Assembly: GCF_010078385.1 (NCBI RefSeq)
Contig: NZ_SIJC01000007.1
Span: 158,758-222,757 of the forward strand
Source: Chengkuizengella sediminis
Lineage (GTDB): Bacteria; Bacillota; Bacilli; Paenibacillales; KCTC-33759
Length of the DNA: 64,000 nucleotides
Direction: 5' to 3'
The notes under the pieces are model-generated. The model did no database searches. It saw nothing but the letters and a program-made list of their open reading frames with translations, and was not told the DNA's origin. A program made the position numbers and the translations under genes. Below, in pieces: positions 31,911 to 41,359 of this stretch (its first letter is position 1; each line of letters begins with the position of its first letter).

Positions 31911-33893
31911 GTGTTTAAAAAAATGAGAACTAAATTAATTGTAGTTATGGCTTTTTTATTAATATCTATGTTAGTTACGACTCAATCACTAACGTACTTT
32001 TACATGAAAAAAAATATGGAGAGTGAAATTATTACTCAAGGAAAAGGTACTGTAGAACAGCTTGAACATAATTTTGAAGTTTATTTTAAAGATTATGAAA
32101 AAAATATTGAAAGATATAGTGTAGACCAAAGGATACAATCTTTTATAAGTAACAACAATGGACAATTACTTTCAGAGATTGATCAGGACTTTAGTACGTT
32201 TTTACAAACGAATGCTGATGTTTCTATGATTTATTTTGGAACAAGTGATAAAGGCATGTTCGACATGCCTAAGAAAGATAGGACTGGTTATGATCCAACT
32301 GAAAGACCTTGGTATCAAAAAGCAATGGCGTATCCAGATAAAGTAGTTTGGACTGAGCCGTATATCGGACATTCCAGTCAAAAATTAATGATTACAGCAG
32401 CGAAAACGATTCGTGTTGATAATGATATTAAAGGAGTAATAGCAGTAGACATTTTATTAGAGACACTAAGTCAGATTGTAAATGAAATTAATGTAAGCCA
32501 TAATGGTAGTATTTTCTTATTAGATCAAAATGGCAACGCTCTCATATATACTGACAAAGAAGGTGAGGATTTATCAGAGAAAGCACATATTGCACAGCTA
32601 TACGAAAGTGATTCTGGTAAGATCTCTTATCTAAGTGGGAATGAAAAGAGATTGTTGTACTTTGTGACTATACCTAATTTAGGGTGGAAAATATCTGTTG
32701 ATTATAATCAAGAGGATTTATTTACAAAGCTAAACAACGCATTGTTTTTAAGTATGATTATTGGTGGTATTGCCATACTGTTGACTATAGGAGTTATTTA
32801 TTTAGCTGCAAGGAGTATTTCTAAACCAATTGTTTTATTACGTGAGCAAGTTGAAATGGTATCTTCAGGTAATCTTTCAAACAATACGACCGTAACAGCA
32901 AAGGATGAAGTAGGAGATTTAGCATTACATTTTAATAAAATGATAATAAATATGCGAAACATTATTTTTAGTGTAAAAAGGGCTTTAACAGGTGTTCTTG
33001 GATCATCAGAAAGATTACAGAAGGTAAGTAAGGAAATGATCGGTACGAGTGAGCAAATAGCTGTAGCGGTAGAAGAAGTTGCTCAGGGGGCAAGTCTGCA
33101 AGCCGTTGACACAGAAAAAATGAATGAAAAAACGATCCAATTATCAAACAAAATTAATCAAGTTCATCTTTCTATCAATGAAATTAAAGAGCTGTCCATC
33201 AAGTCCACTGATGCAAGTAATGAAGGACTTCAAAGTTTAGAAAATTTACAGATAAAATCTGATCAATCTAATCGTGAAATTAGTTCAGTAGAAAGTGTTT
33301 TAGTAAACCTTATCGAAAAAGTGAAAAAAATAGAATTAGTGTCTCAATCCATCTTTGAAGTTTCTGAGCAAACAAATTTGCTTGCTCTAAATGCTAGTAT
33401 AGAAGCAGCAAGGGCAGGTGAAAGTGGAAGAGGTTTCGCAGTAGTGGCACAAGAAGTTCGGAATTTAGCCGAAAAATCAGCTAAAGAAACAAGTGAAATA
33501 CATGGTATAATATCTGCAATACAAGTTGAATCTGAACACGCAAAAGATGCTATGGGTAAAGCGATTGCCATTAGCCTCGAACAACAAGTAGCTGTAAGCC
33601 ATTCAGGAGATACTTTTAAGAACATCACATTCATGATGAATCAATTGATTGAATCCATTGATCATATTGTAATAGAGATCCAGCAAATGCATGAAAATAA
33701 GGATGTAGTAAATGATTCAATTAAAAGTATATCGGCAATATCCCAACAATCTGCTGCTACAACAGAAGAAGTAAGTGCATCTACTGATGAGCAATTAGCC
33801 TCTATACGTTCGGTCTCTAAATCAGTACAAGAACTTAATCAAGCCTGTTTTCAGTTAGAAGAGCTTATTTCACAATTTAAGTTAGAAGAATAA
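31911..33893 (+). CDS. Methyl-accepting chemotaxis protein
   Basis: 660 residues. The first membrane helix (about 10-30), a dCache-type periplasmic ligand domain (35-275, with [17 protein letters not shown] and [14 protein letters not shown]) and the second helix (279-300) precede a HAMP domain. A long cytoplasmic coiled coil follows, with the conserved hairpin tip [21 protein letters not shown]. The Cache pocket motif is typical of amino acid or carboxylate receptors, but the ligand is unknown. Translation starts at GTG 31911 after CTGGGGGAG. No other chemotaxis gene is nearby, so this is an orphan receptor. Confidence 0.95.
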   Translation: MFKKMRTKLIVVMAFLLISMLVTTQSLTYFYMKKNMESEIITQGKGTVEQLEHNFEVYFKDYEKNIERYSVDQRIQSFISNNNGQLLSEIDQDFSTFLQTNADVSMIYFGTSDKGMFDMPKKDRTGYDPTERPWYQKAMAYPDKVVWTEPYIGHSSQKLMITAAKTIRVDNDIKGVIAVDILLETLSQIVNEINVSHNGSIFLLDQNGNALIYTDKEGEDLSEKAHIAQLYESDSGKISYLSGNEKRLLYFVTIPNLGWKISVDYNQEDLFTKLNNALFLSMIIGGIAILLTIGVIYLAARSISKPIVLLREQVEMVSSGNLSNNTTVTAKDEVGDLALHFNKMIINMRNIIFSVKRALTGVLGSSERLQKVSKEMIGTSEQIAVAVEEVAQGASLQAVDTEKMNEKTIQLSNKINQVHLSINEIKELSIKSTDASNEGLQSLENLQIKSDQSNREISSVESVLVNLIEKVKKIELVSQSIFEVSEQTNLLALNASIEAARAGESGRGFAVVAQEVRNLAEKSAKETSEIHGIISAIQVESEHAKDAMGKAIAISLEQQVAVSHSGDTFKNITFMMNQLIESIDHIVIEIQQMHENKDVVNDSIKSISAISQQSAATTEEVSASTDEQLASIRSVSKSVQELNQACFQLEELISQFKLEE

Positions 33894-33928
33894 TAAAGAA
33901 GTTTCGTTTATTTGAGGAGGATACACAT

Positions 33929-34558
33929 TTGAACAAATTACGAATTGAAATCTTTACATTAGGCCCCTTAGCAACTAATGCTTATTTAATTTCTAATCCA
34001 AGTGATAAGAAAGGGATTATTATTGATCCTGGCATGAAGCCGCAGGTATTAATTGAGCATATAAAAGACTTAAAAATAGAAGCTATATTGCTTACACATG
34101 CACATCTTGATCATATAGGTGGGGTAGATGAGATACGAAAATTAAAGAAATGTCCAGTGTATTTACATAAGTTAGAATCTAAATGGTTAACGGATCCTGA
34201 CTTAAATGGATCTACAAGATGGCCTGAATTAGGACCACCTTTTTCTACCACTCCAGCAGAATTCACTTTAGAAGAAGGGCAAACATTACGATTTTTAGAT
34301 TCAGAGTTTAAGGTGTTTCATACACCAGGACATTCTCCTGGGAGTGTTAGTTTTTTACATGATAAAGATATTTTTAGCGGTGATGTTTTATTTCAACACT
34401 CAATGGGAAGAACTGATTTACCAGGTGGAAACTCTGAGCAGCTATATGAATCCATTTATGAGAAACTGTTTGTATTAGAGGACACAGTGAAAGTTCATCC
34501 TGGTCATGGACCTTCAACGACCATAGGACATGAAAGAGAGCATAATCCTTATTTATAA
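33929..34558 (+). CDS. Metallo-beta-lactamase-fold hydrolase (YqgX/glyoxalase II-like)
   Basis: 209 residues with the binuclear metal signature THAHLDH, then HTPGHSPG, the bridging Asp in FSGDVLF and the last His in HPGHGPSTT. Size and motifs fit the YqgX group, often annotated as hydroxyacylglutathione hydrolase-like, although Bacilli use bacillithiol. TTG 33929 follows TTGAGGAGG. It lies 35 bases after the chemoreceptor and 20 bases before the nitroreductase, so the two enzymes probably share a transcript. Confidence 0.92.
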   Translation: MNKLRIEIFTLGPLATNAYLISNPSDKKGIIIDPGMKPQVLIEHIKDLKIEAILLTHAHLDHIGGVDEIRKLKKCPVYLHKLESKWLTDPDLNGSTRWPELGPPFSTTPAEFTLEEGQTLRFLDSEFKVFHTPGHSPGSVSFLHDKDIFSGDVLFQHSMGRTDLPGGNSEQLYESIYEKLFVLEDTVKVHPGHGPSTTIGHEREHNPYL

Positions 34559-34578
34559 AGGAAGGAGGAGCTAGGAAA

Positions 34579-35319
34579 TTGAATGAAACGATTAATTTGC
34601 TAAAGTCCCATCGCTCGATTCGTAAATACAAATCTGATCCGATACCTCAGGAATATGTAGATGAAATAATAACGTCTGCTCAAATGGCTTCTTCTTCAAG
34701 TCATGTGCAAGCTTATAGTGTAATTGGGGTAACGGATCAAGAGAAGAAAAAAGAGTTATCAATATTATCTGGAAATCAAACATATATTGCAGATTGTCCT
34801 TTATTTTTCGTATGGTGTGCAGATTTATATCGATTACAGGTTGCTTGTGAAATGGAGAAAACGGAAATAGTTTCTGGTACGATGGAAAACTTTATAGTGG
34901 CTACAGCAGATGTTACTTTAGCAGCTCAAAACGCTGCAATTGCTGCAGAATCGTTGGGTTTAGGTATTGTATATATTGGAGGGATTCGTAATCAATCAAA
35001 GGAAGTGACTGAATTGCTTCAATTACCAAAGCTTGTTTATCCTGTGTTTGGGATGTGTTTAGGTTTTCCTGATCAAGAACCTTCTCAAAGACCCCGTTTA
35101 CAAACCAATTTGATATATCATCAAGAAGTTTATAATACGAGCAACACAACGAACGAATTAAAGATATACAATCAAATCACAAATGAATATTACTTAGAGC
35201 GGACAAAAGGAAAAGTAAACACAAATTGGTCAAAACAAATGTCTAATAAACTTCAAACTGCATCACGTAAACATTTAAGAAAATACTTGGAGGATCAAGG
35301 ATTCGGATTTAGTGAATAA
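34579..35319 (+). CDS. nfrA: NfrA-type FMN-dependent NAD(P)H nitroreductase/oxidoreductase
   Basis: 246 residues with the nitroreductase opening LLKSHRSIRKYKSDPIP (FMN phosphate), AQMASSSSHVQAYSVI and the glycine segment LGLGIVYIGGIRN. The length and C-terminal extension (YNQITNEYYLERT, GKVNTNWSKQM) match the NfrA group. These dimers reduce flavins, nitro compounds or disulfide stress products using NAD(P)H. Start TTG 34579 follows AAGGAGGAG. It is cotranscribed with the MBL-fold hydrolase and followed by a terminator. Confidence 0.92.
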   Translation: MNETINLLKSHRSIRKYKSDPIPQEYVDEIITSAQMASSSSHVQAYSVIGVTDQEKKKELSILSGNQTYIADCPLFFVWCADLYRLQVACEMEKTEIVSGTMENFIVATADVTLAAQNAAIAAESLGLGIVYIGGIRNQSKEVTELLQLPKLVYPVFGMCLGFPDQEPSQRPRLQTNLIYHQEVYNTSNTTNELKIYNQITNEYYLERTKGKVNTNWSKQMSNKLQTASRKHLRKYLEDQGFGFSE

Positions 35320-35385
35320 GATGGAATGACAATATACAAGTTATGGAACCTATGAAGATGGCTCTATTACTTTCAAATTTTTTAT

Positions 35386-35430
35386 CTACTCCCTTTATTG
35401 AAATATAAAAAGCGATAAAGGGAGTAGAAT
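35386..35430. terminator. Bidirectional terminator after nfrA
   Basis: CTACTCCCTTTAT (35386-35398) pairs perfectly with ATAAAGGGAGTAG (35415-35427); it lies between convergent genes. Confidence 0.75.
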
Positions 35431-35485
35431 TTACTTAAATTAAATAAATTAACATAGTCATTTATTTAAATAATTGCATTTTTAA

Positions 35486-37183
35486 TTAATTGCCGATGCC
35501 TACAGATGCATAACCATTTGCAACTGCGTTATATTCAGCACTGTTAGTACCATGTAAATCTGCAGCAGCCTGTAACAAAGCATTACGTGCATCAATAAAT
35601 TGTGACTGAGAATTTAAATATCTCGTAAGAGCACGATAATAAATTTTTCCTGACTTTTCTAGACCAATATCTGTTGCAATATTGTAGAAAGCTTTATTTG
35701 GAATACCGCTGTTTATGTGTACTCCTCCCCAATCCCCTTCTCTTGTATTAGGAAGCGATACATAGTCATCCATATGAGCTGGCTGTCTTCCATTAAGGGT
35801 TGGATCATACATATATCTCATCGCATCTCCTTCAATATCTGGAGTATAAATATCTTCACCTAACAACCAATCTGGTGTGCCTTCATAGTCAGCTTCTACT
35901 AAGATTCCAAAAACATCTGAGAATGATTCATTTAATGCACCCGGTTGAAATTCATAGACTAGGTTTGCTGAATAATCCGTAACGGCATGTGTTACCTCAT
36001 GTGCTACTACATCTAGAGATTCAGAAAAAGGAGTGTATTCTGTACCACTACTAGTTATGCCTCCATCTCCATAAATCCATTGTGTACCCACCCATGAAGC
36101 ATTAATATATGATCCACCTTCTGGGTCTCCAACATGGACACTTGATATAAAATCGCTTCCTCTATTATCAAAACTATTTCGGTTATGTTTATTTAAAAAA
36201 TAATCATAAACAACTCCTCCATAATAATGAGCATCTACTGCCGCTTTTTGACGTGTAGAATTAAAGTTGTTGTTACTATCAGTAACTAGAGACCCTGTTT
36301 GATATCTATCATTAGCATCATAAGTTCTAATAATACCATCCCTTGTTACATCATATAAGTAATATGTTCCATTATATAAATACGTATTAATGGTTCTAGT
36401 TTCTCCTGAAAGTCCTGTACCTGTTCCAATTTCAGCAGAATCTTGAATTCGATTATAGGATTTAAGTACCTCACCTTTTTTGGCATCAATAAAGGAAAAC
36501 TCACGACCAATATATGGTTCTAAAAATTGAAGCTCTACAATATATACAGGCATCCATTTACCTTCATGTTGATACATATAAAGATCAGCGGTTGGCTCAG
36601 TTGTATATGTATCCTCTTTGGGTGTAAAGCTTAGTTGATTTTCCGCTACCTCTATTGAGTCTGATGAAGATAGTTTAATAGATTTGCTCCATTTTTTATT
36701 GACTAAACTAGGTTCTACTTGTCCATTTAAGGAGGTTATAACACCACTATTATCAGTATGTACTGTTAATTCTGCTCCATAAACAGGAATCCCATCAACT
36801 GTGAACTGAGTTTTATAATGTGTCATACCAAGTTCATCCGAATCACTCGTTAAAATTTCAAAATCTCCGTCTACTATATTAAATAAATCTTTATTCTCTT
36901 CAAGAAAACTTGAGATATCAGTATTTTCATCTGATAGTTTACCAGATATATAACGAGGGATACCTTTCTTTTCGTTCCATGAAACATTAAATTCACCCTT
37001 TTCTTTCAAGGATTTTTCTTTCATTTTATCTAGTTTCTTCATTTGTTTATCATTTACTTCTTTAGAAGCCGTTTCTGGAATGGGGGAGTTTGCAGAAACA
37101 TTATCAATAATTGAAGTAAACAGTACACCAAAAGTTAACATAGTAGCTAATAGTATTGACATAATATTAATCTTTTTCATCAT
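35486..37183 (-). CDS. Secreted thermolysin-family (M4) neutral metalloprotease
   Basis: About 565 residues. Signal peptide (MKKINIMSILLATMLTFGVL), FTP and PepSY propeptide (about 40-245), then the M4 catalytic unit with HEVTHAVTDYSANL (zinc HExxH), GALNESFSDVFG (third ligand Glu) and the C-terminal active-site His in GGVHINSGIPNKAFY. All catalytic residues are present, so it should mature by autoprocessing into a bacillolysin-like protease. ATG 37183 follows AAAGGAG with 5-base spacing; ATG 37180 is equally possible. It is a single gene with a long upstream region. Confidence 0.95.
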   Translation of the reverse strand: MMKKINIMSILLATMLTFGVLFTSIIDNVSANSPIPETASKEVNDKQMKKLDKMKEKSLKEKGEFNVSWNEKKGIPRYISGKLSDENTDISSFLEENKDLFNIVDGDFEILTSDSDELGMTHYKTQFTVDGIPVYGAELTVHTDNSGVITSLNGQVEPSLVNKKWSKSIKLSSSDSIEVAENQLSFTPKEDTYTTEPTADLYMYQHEGKWMPVYIVELQFLEPYIGREFSFIDAKKGEVLKSYNRIQDSAEIGTGTGLSGETRTINTYLYNGTYYLYDVTRDGIIRTYDANDRYQTGSLVTDSNNNFNSTRQKAAVDAHYYGGVVYDYFLNKHNRNSFDNRGSDFISSVHVGDPEGGSYINASWVGTQWIYGDGGITSSGTEYTPFSESLDVVAHEVTHAVTDYSANLVYEFQPGALNESFSDVFGILVEADYEGTPDWLLGEDIYTPDIEGDAMRYMYDPTLNGRQPAHMDDYVSLPNTREGDWGGVHINSGIPNKAFYNIATDIGLEKSGKIYYRALTRYLNSQSQFIDARNALLQAAADLHGTNSAEYNAVANGYASVGIGN

Positions 37184-37244
37184 TGTTTCTCCTTTCAATT
37201 TCCAAGCTATGAATTAATAATTATTTGGGAGGTCACTTTTTTTT

Positions 37245-37285
37245 ATTTACTTACCTCCCTTTGAATACGCTTACAATTAAGAAGT
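37245..37285 (-). repeat. Imperfect direct repeat, copy A
   Basis: This 41-base segment recurs at 37452-37492 with about 80% identity (roughly 33 of 41). On the minus strand it contains AAAGGGAGG before an ATA, like a decayed ribosome site and start, in the region upstream of the M4 protease gene. Confidence 0.6.
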
Positions 37286-37451
37286 ACATTAACGATTTTG
37301 AACCCTATCTGTCATTATAAAGTTTAAAGTTTTTAAGCTGCAATGTAATAAAGTAATGAAACGAATTAAACCCTTAGTAAATTCCTAATATAGTAAAATC
37401 CCTCCTTTTGTAATAATGATTGCCTTTAATCAATCTGTCGTTATTTTCTTC

Positions 37452-37492
37452 ATTTACTTTCCTCTCTTTGAATAGATTGACAATTGAGTAGG
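37452..37492 (-). repeat. Imperfect direct repeat, copy B
   Basis: Second copy of the 41-base repeat. On the minus strand it reads AAGAGAGGAAAGTAA followed by ATG and a seven-codon ORF (MKKITTD). It looks like the 5' end of a duplicated secreted-protein gene that has decayed. Confidence 0.6.
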
Positions 37493-37503
37493 CAATGTAA
37501 TGT

Positions 37504-37537
37504 TGTATTTATGTAACAACACTATTACATAAATACA
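37504..37537. repeat. 13-bp inverted repeat
   Basis: TGTATTTATGTAA (37504-37516) and TTACATAAATACA (37525-37537) are perfect inverted copies. They sit upstream, on the minus strand, of repeat copy B and could be an operator. Confidence 0.6.
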
Positions 37538-37624
37538 GAATAACGATGTAATATAAGGTTGTCAATACATATATTACAATAATTTAGCAATAACCTCCTA
37601 TTACTATTAAAGGGAGTACGTACG

Positions 37625-37687
37625 ATGCATTATACTTATGGATATGCAAGGGTTAGTATACATTAACAAGATTTATTGATGTAATAA
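37625..37687 (+). pseudogene. Serine recombinase (resolvase) N-terminal relic
   Basis: ATG 37625 follows AAAGGGAG and encodes YTYGYARVSIH, then a stop, then QDLLM in the same frame. YGYARVSxxxQ is the N-terminal catalytic strand of Tn3-type resolvases and invertases, with the active Ser. A stop codon and loss of the rest show it is dead. With the nearby repeats it marks past mobile-element activity. Confidence 0.55.
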
Positions 37688-38048
37688 AATGGTTATATCA
37701 CAGACTTTTTTTGCACAATAACCTATTAATTATCTCGAAAATATGTTATTATGTTATAAGTAACTATAATAGTTATACCAATATTGATTTAACGATTTTC
37801 ATCATGTCAACAGTCCGTTATAAGAGGGAAATAACGGACTGTTGAAGCTAATAGAACTCGTACCACATGTTACCCCCCCAAAAAAAACACCAATACTGAT
37901 TCTCAAGTAAAACTTCATAATCATAATAAAGAATTAATTTTAATATAATTAAATTAACAAAAAAAGTAATTGAATGCATTTTTTGTTATAGAGTATTTGT
38001 ACTTCAAAAAATCAGAAACTAGAAAATATGATTTGGGAGGAACTATTT
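37688..38048. other. Gene-free stretch upstream of P450
   Basis: No gene is visible between the recombinase relic and the P450. The region contains the 15-bp inverted repeat listed separately and AT-rich sequence. A P450 promoter must lie here but none is clear enough to call. Confidence 0.5.
37808..37846. repeat. 15-bp perfect inverted repeat
   Basis: TCAACAGTCCGTTAT (37808-37822) and ATAACGGACTGTTGA (37832-37846) with a 9-base spacer. There is no T run on either side, so it is not a clean terminator; it may be an operator or the end of a lost element. Confidence 0.6.
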
Positions 38049-39272
38049 ATGGAGAAAGTTGTTTTTGATCTTTACTCAACAGAATATCAGGAGAATCCGT
38101 ATCCAACACTATCTTATTTTAGAGAACACGATGAACGTATCCATGAATTTACGATTAAAAGAGGGACTAACGAAGTAAAGAGCTGGTTAGTAACACGTTA
38201 TAATGATGTTGTAACCTTAATGAAAGATGAGAGGATTACAAAAGATATCTTAAATGTGATGTCTAAAAACGAAATACAACAACAAAATTATATTGAAGAA
38301 TATGAGTTTTTTATTAACAATATGTTGTTTAATGATCCTCCTGATCATGGGCGATTACGCTCTTTAGTACATAAGGTTTTTTTTCCACGTATGATTGAAG
38401 GATTAAGAACAAGAATTGAGGAAATCTCTAAAAATCTTCTTGATCAGATGGAAACAAAAACAAATGTAGACCTAATGGAAGATTATGCAGTCCCTTTACC
38501 TATTATAGTCATTTCAGAAATGATGGGGATTCCAGAAAAAGATCGCAACCAGTTCAGAATCTGGTCAAATGCATCTACTAGTGTTGCAAACGGAGATGAG
38601 GAGATAGAGAAGCTCAACTCCTATATAAAAGACTTCATTCATTATCTTGAAACGATCATAGAAGAAAGAAAACAATATCCACAAGACGATATCATTAGCG
38701 GTTTAGTCATGGCTCAGGAAGATGGACAGAAACTTTCTAAAAAAGAACTTCTTTCTATGCTTTTTCTCCTAATTGTCGCTGGTCATGAAACAACGGTAAA
38801 TTTGATAGGTAATGGCATGTTAGCTCTCCTTCAACATCCTGAACAGCTAGGCAAATTGAGAAAACATCCTGCACTTGTAGGTAGAGCAGTTGAAGAATTA
38901 TTACGATTTACCAATCCTGTGGAATTTGCAACAGCTCGTTATGCGATAGAGGATTTTACTCTTTATGGAAAAGAAATTAAAAAGGGTGATATGATATTTT
39001 TAAGTCTTGCGGCAGCCAACCGTGATCCAAATTATTTTGACAATCCAGAAGAGCTCGATATTACTAGAGAAGAAAACAAACATATTGCTTTTGGCTTTGG
39101 GATGCACCATTGTTTAGGAGCACCACTTGCTCGTCTGGAAAGTCAAATAGCATTTCAAGCTTTAATCCAACGTTTTCCGAATATCAAACTTAATGTGAAC
39201 GAAAAAGAACTCAAGTGGCGACATTCTGAAATTTTCAGAGGACTTTTAGAGTTACCAGTTAGTCTAAAATAA
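38049..39272 (+). CDS. Cytochrome P450 (bacterial class, CYP107-like)
   Basis: 407 residues from ATG 38049 after GGGAGG. All P450 landmarks are present: I-helix LIVAGHETT, the ExxR pair in EELLRF, the meander and the heme loop FGFGMHHCLGAPLAR with the thiolate Cys. It is soluble, without a membrane anchor, and needs ferredoxin or flavodoxin partners not encoded here. The substrate is unknown; related Bacillus enzymes hydroxylate fatty acids, terpenes or macrolides. A terminator follows. A second, different P450 lies 8 kb downstream. Confidence 0.94.
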   Translation: MEKVVFDLYSTEYQENPYPTLSYFREHDERIHEFTIKRGTNEVKSWLVTRYNDVVTLMKDERITKDILNVMSKNEIQQQNYIEEYEFFINNMLFNDPPDHGRLRSLVHKVFFPRMIEGLRTRIEEISKNLLDQMETKTNVDLMEDYAVPLPIIVISEMMGIPEKDRNQFRIWSNASTSVANGDEEIEKLNSYIKDFIHYLETIIEERKQYPQDDIISGLVMAQEDGQKLSKKELLSMLFLLIVAGHETTVNLIGNGMLALLQHPEQLGKLRKHPALVGRAVEELLRFTNPVEFATARYAIEDFTLYGKEIKKGDMIFLSLAAANRDPNYFDNPEELDITREENKHIAFGFGMHHCLGAPLARLESQIAFQALIQRFPNIKLNVNEKELKWRHSEIFRGLLELPVSLK

Positions 39273-39359
39273 AGGTCTTAGTTTTACAAAATCTGTATTT
39301 TTGTTTATTAAATATACAAATAGTATTGAATTTTTTATTGTAATTTTTAAAATGAAATG

Positions 39360-39393
39360 ATTAACACCGTCTTAATTAACAGACGGTGTTAAT
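39360..39393. terminator. Terminator after the P450 gene
   Basis: ATTAACACCGTCT pairs perfectly with AGACGGTGTTAAT around an 8-base loop, between convergent genes. Confidence 0.75.
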
Positions 39394-39430
39394 ATAATGA
39401 TGAAAAACAATAAGTTCATTTTAATTGTAA

Positions 39431-39997
39431 CTAACGATAATTGTCATGTGTTGGATCAAACAAGTCTTCTTGTGCACTTCTAACAACCGAAAAGTGATCC
39501 ATATTGTCATGACCATGAAGTATTTCATTATGATGATTTATTATTTGCTCTGCTGATAAAGTAGAAGTGTCTGAAGTTGAGTGCCCATCCTTAACTAAAG
39601 TGACATCAAAATGGTTTACGGTTGCACTCCTTACAGCTGTGTCAATACAATTTTCTGTTTTACAACCCATGATTACTAAATGTTTGACATGATTTGCTTC
39701 TAAATAACTTTTTAATTTTGTATTATAAAATGCATTCGTTGCTTTTTTATCAAATATTTTTGAAGTTTCCGGAACATTGATATTTTGATGGATTTGAAAT
39801 CCATTGCCTTTTCCTTCACTAACATCTAAATCTCTAACAAAAATAACTAAAGCCTCTGATTTTAAAGCTTTTTTAACAACTAAGTTAATATTATCCACTA
39901 ACTTATCTTTCATAAAAACGTTTTTTTGATTTTGATTCCCTTCAATCAACTCTTGTTGGGCATCAATGATTAATAAAGCTTGGTTTTTAATAATCAA
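39431..39997 (-). CDS. Isochorismatase-family cysteine hydrolase
   Basis: 188 residues with the catalytic triad pattern: LLIIDAQQELIEG (Asp), a Lys in the DATS-like region and VIMGCKTENCIDTAVRSA (nucleophilic Cys). Such enzymes hydrolyse amides, nicotinamide or isochorismate; the substrate cannot be set. TTG 39997 is preferred, since AAAAGGAG precedes it and upstream in-frame codons lie inside the leader. It is preceded at 13 bases by a 16-codon ORF with a strong ribosome site. Confidence 0.88.
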   Translation of the reverse strand: MIIKNQALLIIDAQQELIEGNQNQKNVFMKDKLVDNINLVVKKALKSEALVIFVRDLDVSEGKGNGFQIHQNINVPETSKIFDKKATNAFYNTKLKSYLEANHVKHLVIMGCKTENCIDTAVRSATVNHFDVTLVKDGHSTSDTSTLSAEQIINHHNEILHGHDNMDHFSVVRSAQEDLFDPTHDNYR

Positions 39998-40010
39998 AAC
40001 ACTCCTTTTC

Positions 40011-40061
40011 TTATACAATTAAATTCCTATTCTTAAACACCTCACTAATTTTATAAATCAT
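40011..40061 (-). CDS. 16-codon ORF upstream of the isochorismatase-family gene
   Basis: ATG 40061 follows AAAGGAGGCG by a perfect distance and opens a frame MIYKISEVFKNRNLIV ending at 40011. It could be a leader peptide, or the 5' end of a lost regulator gene. Protein evidence is lacking. Confidence 0.35.
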   Translation of the reverse strand: MIYKISEVFKNRNLIV

Positions 40062-40290
40062 AAAAACCGCCTCCTTTCTTTGTAGTTAACTTAACAAAAT
40101 TGATAAGAAAATACAATCCTAATCATTCTTACAGTTGTTCTAGATTGTTTCTCTCATTCAAAACATGTGCATATCCAGCTTTAGACATTTCAAAATCTAA
40201 ACGAACTTAGAAAAAAGGGTTAATTAAAAGGAAATCCGATAGATGTTGATGAATATAATATAACAATGAATGAATATTGGGGGGATTTCG

Positions 40291-41328
40291 TTGGAAAACA
40301 CAATGGTTTTTCCTTACAGCGAACAAGATTTTAATAAAACTGAGTTAGCTCCGAGCTATAGAGTTGAATTAAGAGACCCAAAGAATGAAAAACTAGATAA
40401 ATTTATCAAAGCGAATGTAGTAAGTGATTGGTCTGATTTAAGCTGGGAAAAGATTGGCAAGCCGTATATTGTAAATAAGATGTCTGTAGATCGTCTGAAT
40501 TGGGAAAAAGAAAACAAACAGGACATGTCAGTGAAAACTTCTTGGGAATTCTTTAACCGCTCTTTCCATGAGTGGTTTGTAAAGGATGTTCCTAGTGAAT
40601 TGTCAGAAAAAAAGAAAGAGTTCACAAAAAGTTTGTCCAAATTTAATATGAATGAAGTGAAAATGGCATTAGGTGACACCGTAAAGTTAAACTTATGGAA
40701 TTATGTACACCGGGTTCAAGATGGCATTTGGGACCCACGTGGAAAACGTGCTTTATTTGAAGGATTGGATGTAAAAAAACCTCGGATTTTATTTTTAGGT
40801 GCTGCTGAAGGTTATGAAGCAATGCAACTAGCAGCGATGTATCCTGGTGCGGAAGTCGTCCTAGTGGACTATGATGAATATTGTAAAACACACCGATTTG
40901 AAGAGTTTTCGTCTACATATCCATTTCTAGGAGATAATCCTTCAACAGGCAGTCCTAAAGTATGGTATAAGGATGAAATGAATATTGAGTACGAAGTCGA
41001 AGATATTCGAAATCTTAAATATGGGAAAGAATTTGATATTGTTCTAAGTGTAGGTTTATTAGAGCATGTACCAGATGAGCATAAACCTGAAATTTTAGAT
41101 ATGCACCGACGATTTGTAAAACCCGGTGGATATATCATCATGACGACACCTCGTAATCAAATTCGTTCTAGAATATATTACAATATTATGGCGGATGTAA
41201 TGAATCATACATACAGAGAATTAATGGATATTCGTCAAATGGGGTTATATGTATATGAGGCAGGTTTTGATATAATAAGACATGGATTTATAAAAGTTCA
41301 TAATGGAATTATAGCTCAAGTTAGATAA
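40291..41328 (+). CDS. SAM-dependent methyltransferase with unusual N-terminal domain
   Basis: 345 residues from TTG 40291, which follows GGGGGG; an ATG at 40270 has no site. The C-terminal half is a class I Rossmann methyltransferase: RILFLGAAEGYEAMQLAAM (motif I), VVLVDYDEY (acidic ribose loop), FDIVLSVGLLEHVPDE (motif IV) and RFVKPGGYIIMTTP. The first 170 residues, rich in Trp and charged residues, match nothing I know and may bind the acceptor. The M24 peptidase gene follows at 31 bases, so the pair is probably cotranscribed. The acceptor is unknown. Confidence 0.85.
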   Translation: MENTMVFPYSEQDFNKTELAPSYRVELRDPKNEKLDKFIKANVVSDWSDLSWEKIGKPYIVNKMSVDRLNWEKENKQDMSVKTSWEFFNRSFHEWFVKDVPSELSEKKKEFTKSLSKFNMNEVKMALGDTVKLNLWNYVHRVQDGIWDPRGKRALFEGLDVKKPRILFLGAAEGYEAMQLAAMYPGAEVVLVDYDEYCKTHRFEEFSSTYPFLGDNPSTGSPKVWYKDEMNIEYEVEDIRNLKYGKEFDIVLSVGLLEHVPDEHKPEILDMHRRFVKPGGYIIMTTPRNQIRSRIYYNIMADVMNHTYRELMDIRQMGLYVYEAGFDIIRHGFIKVHNGIIAQVR

Positions 41329-41359
41329 TCAATTGTATATAATAGAGGAGATATTATAA

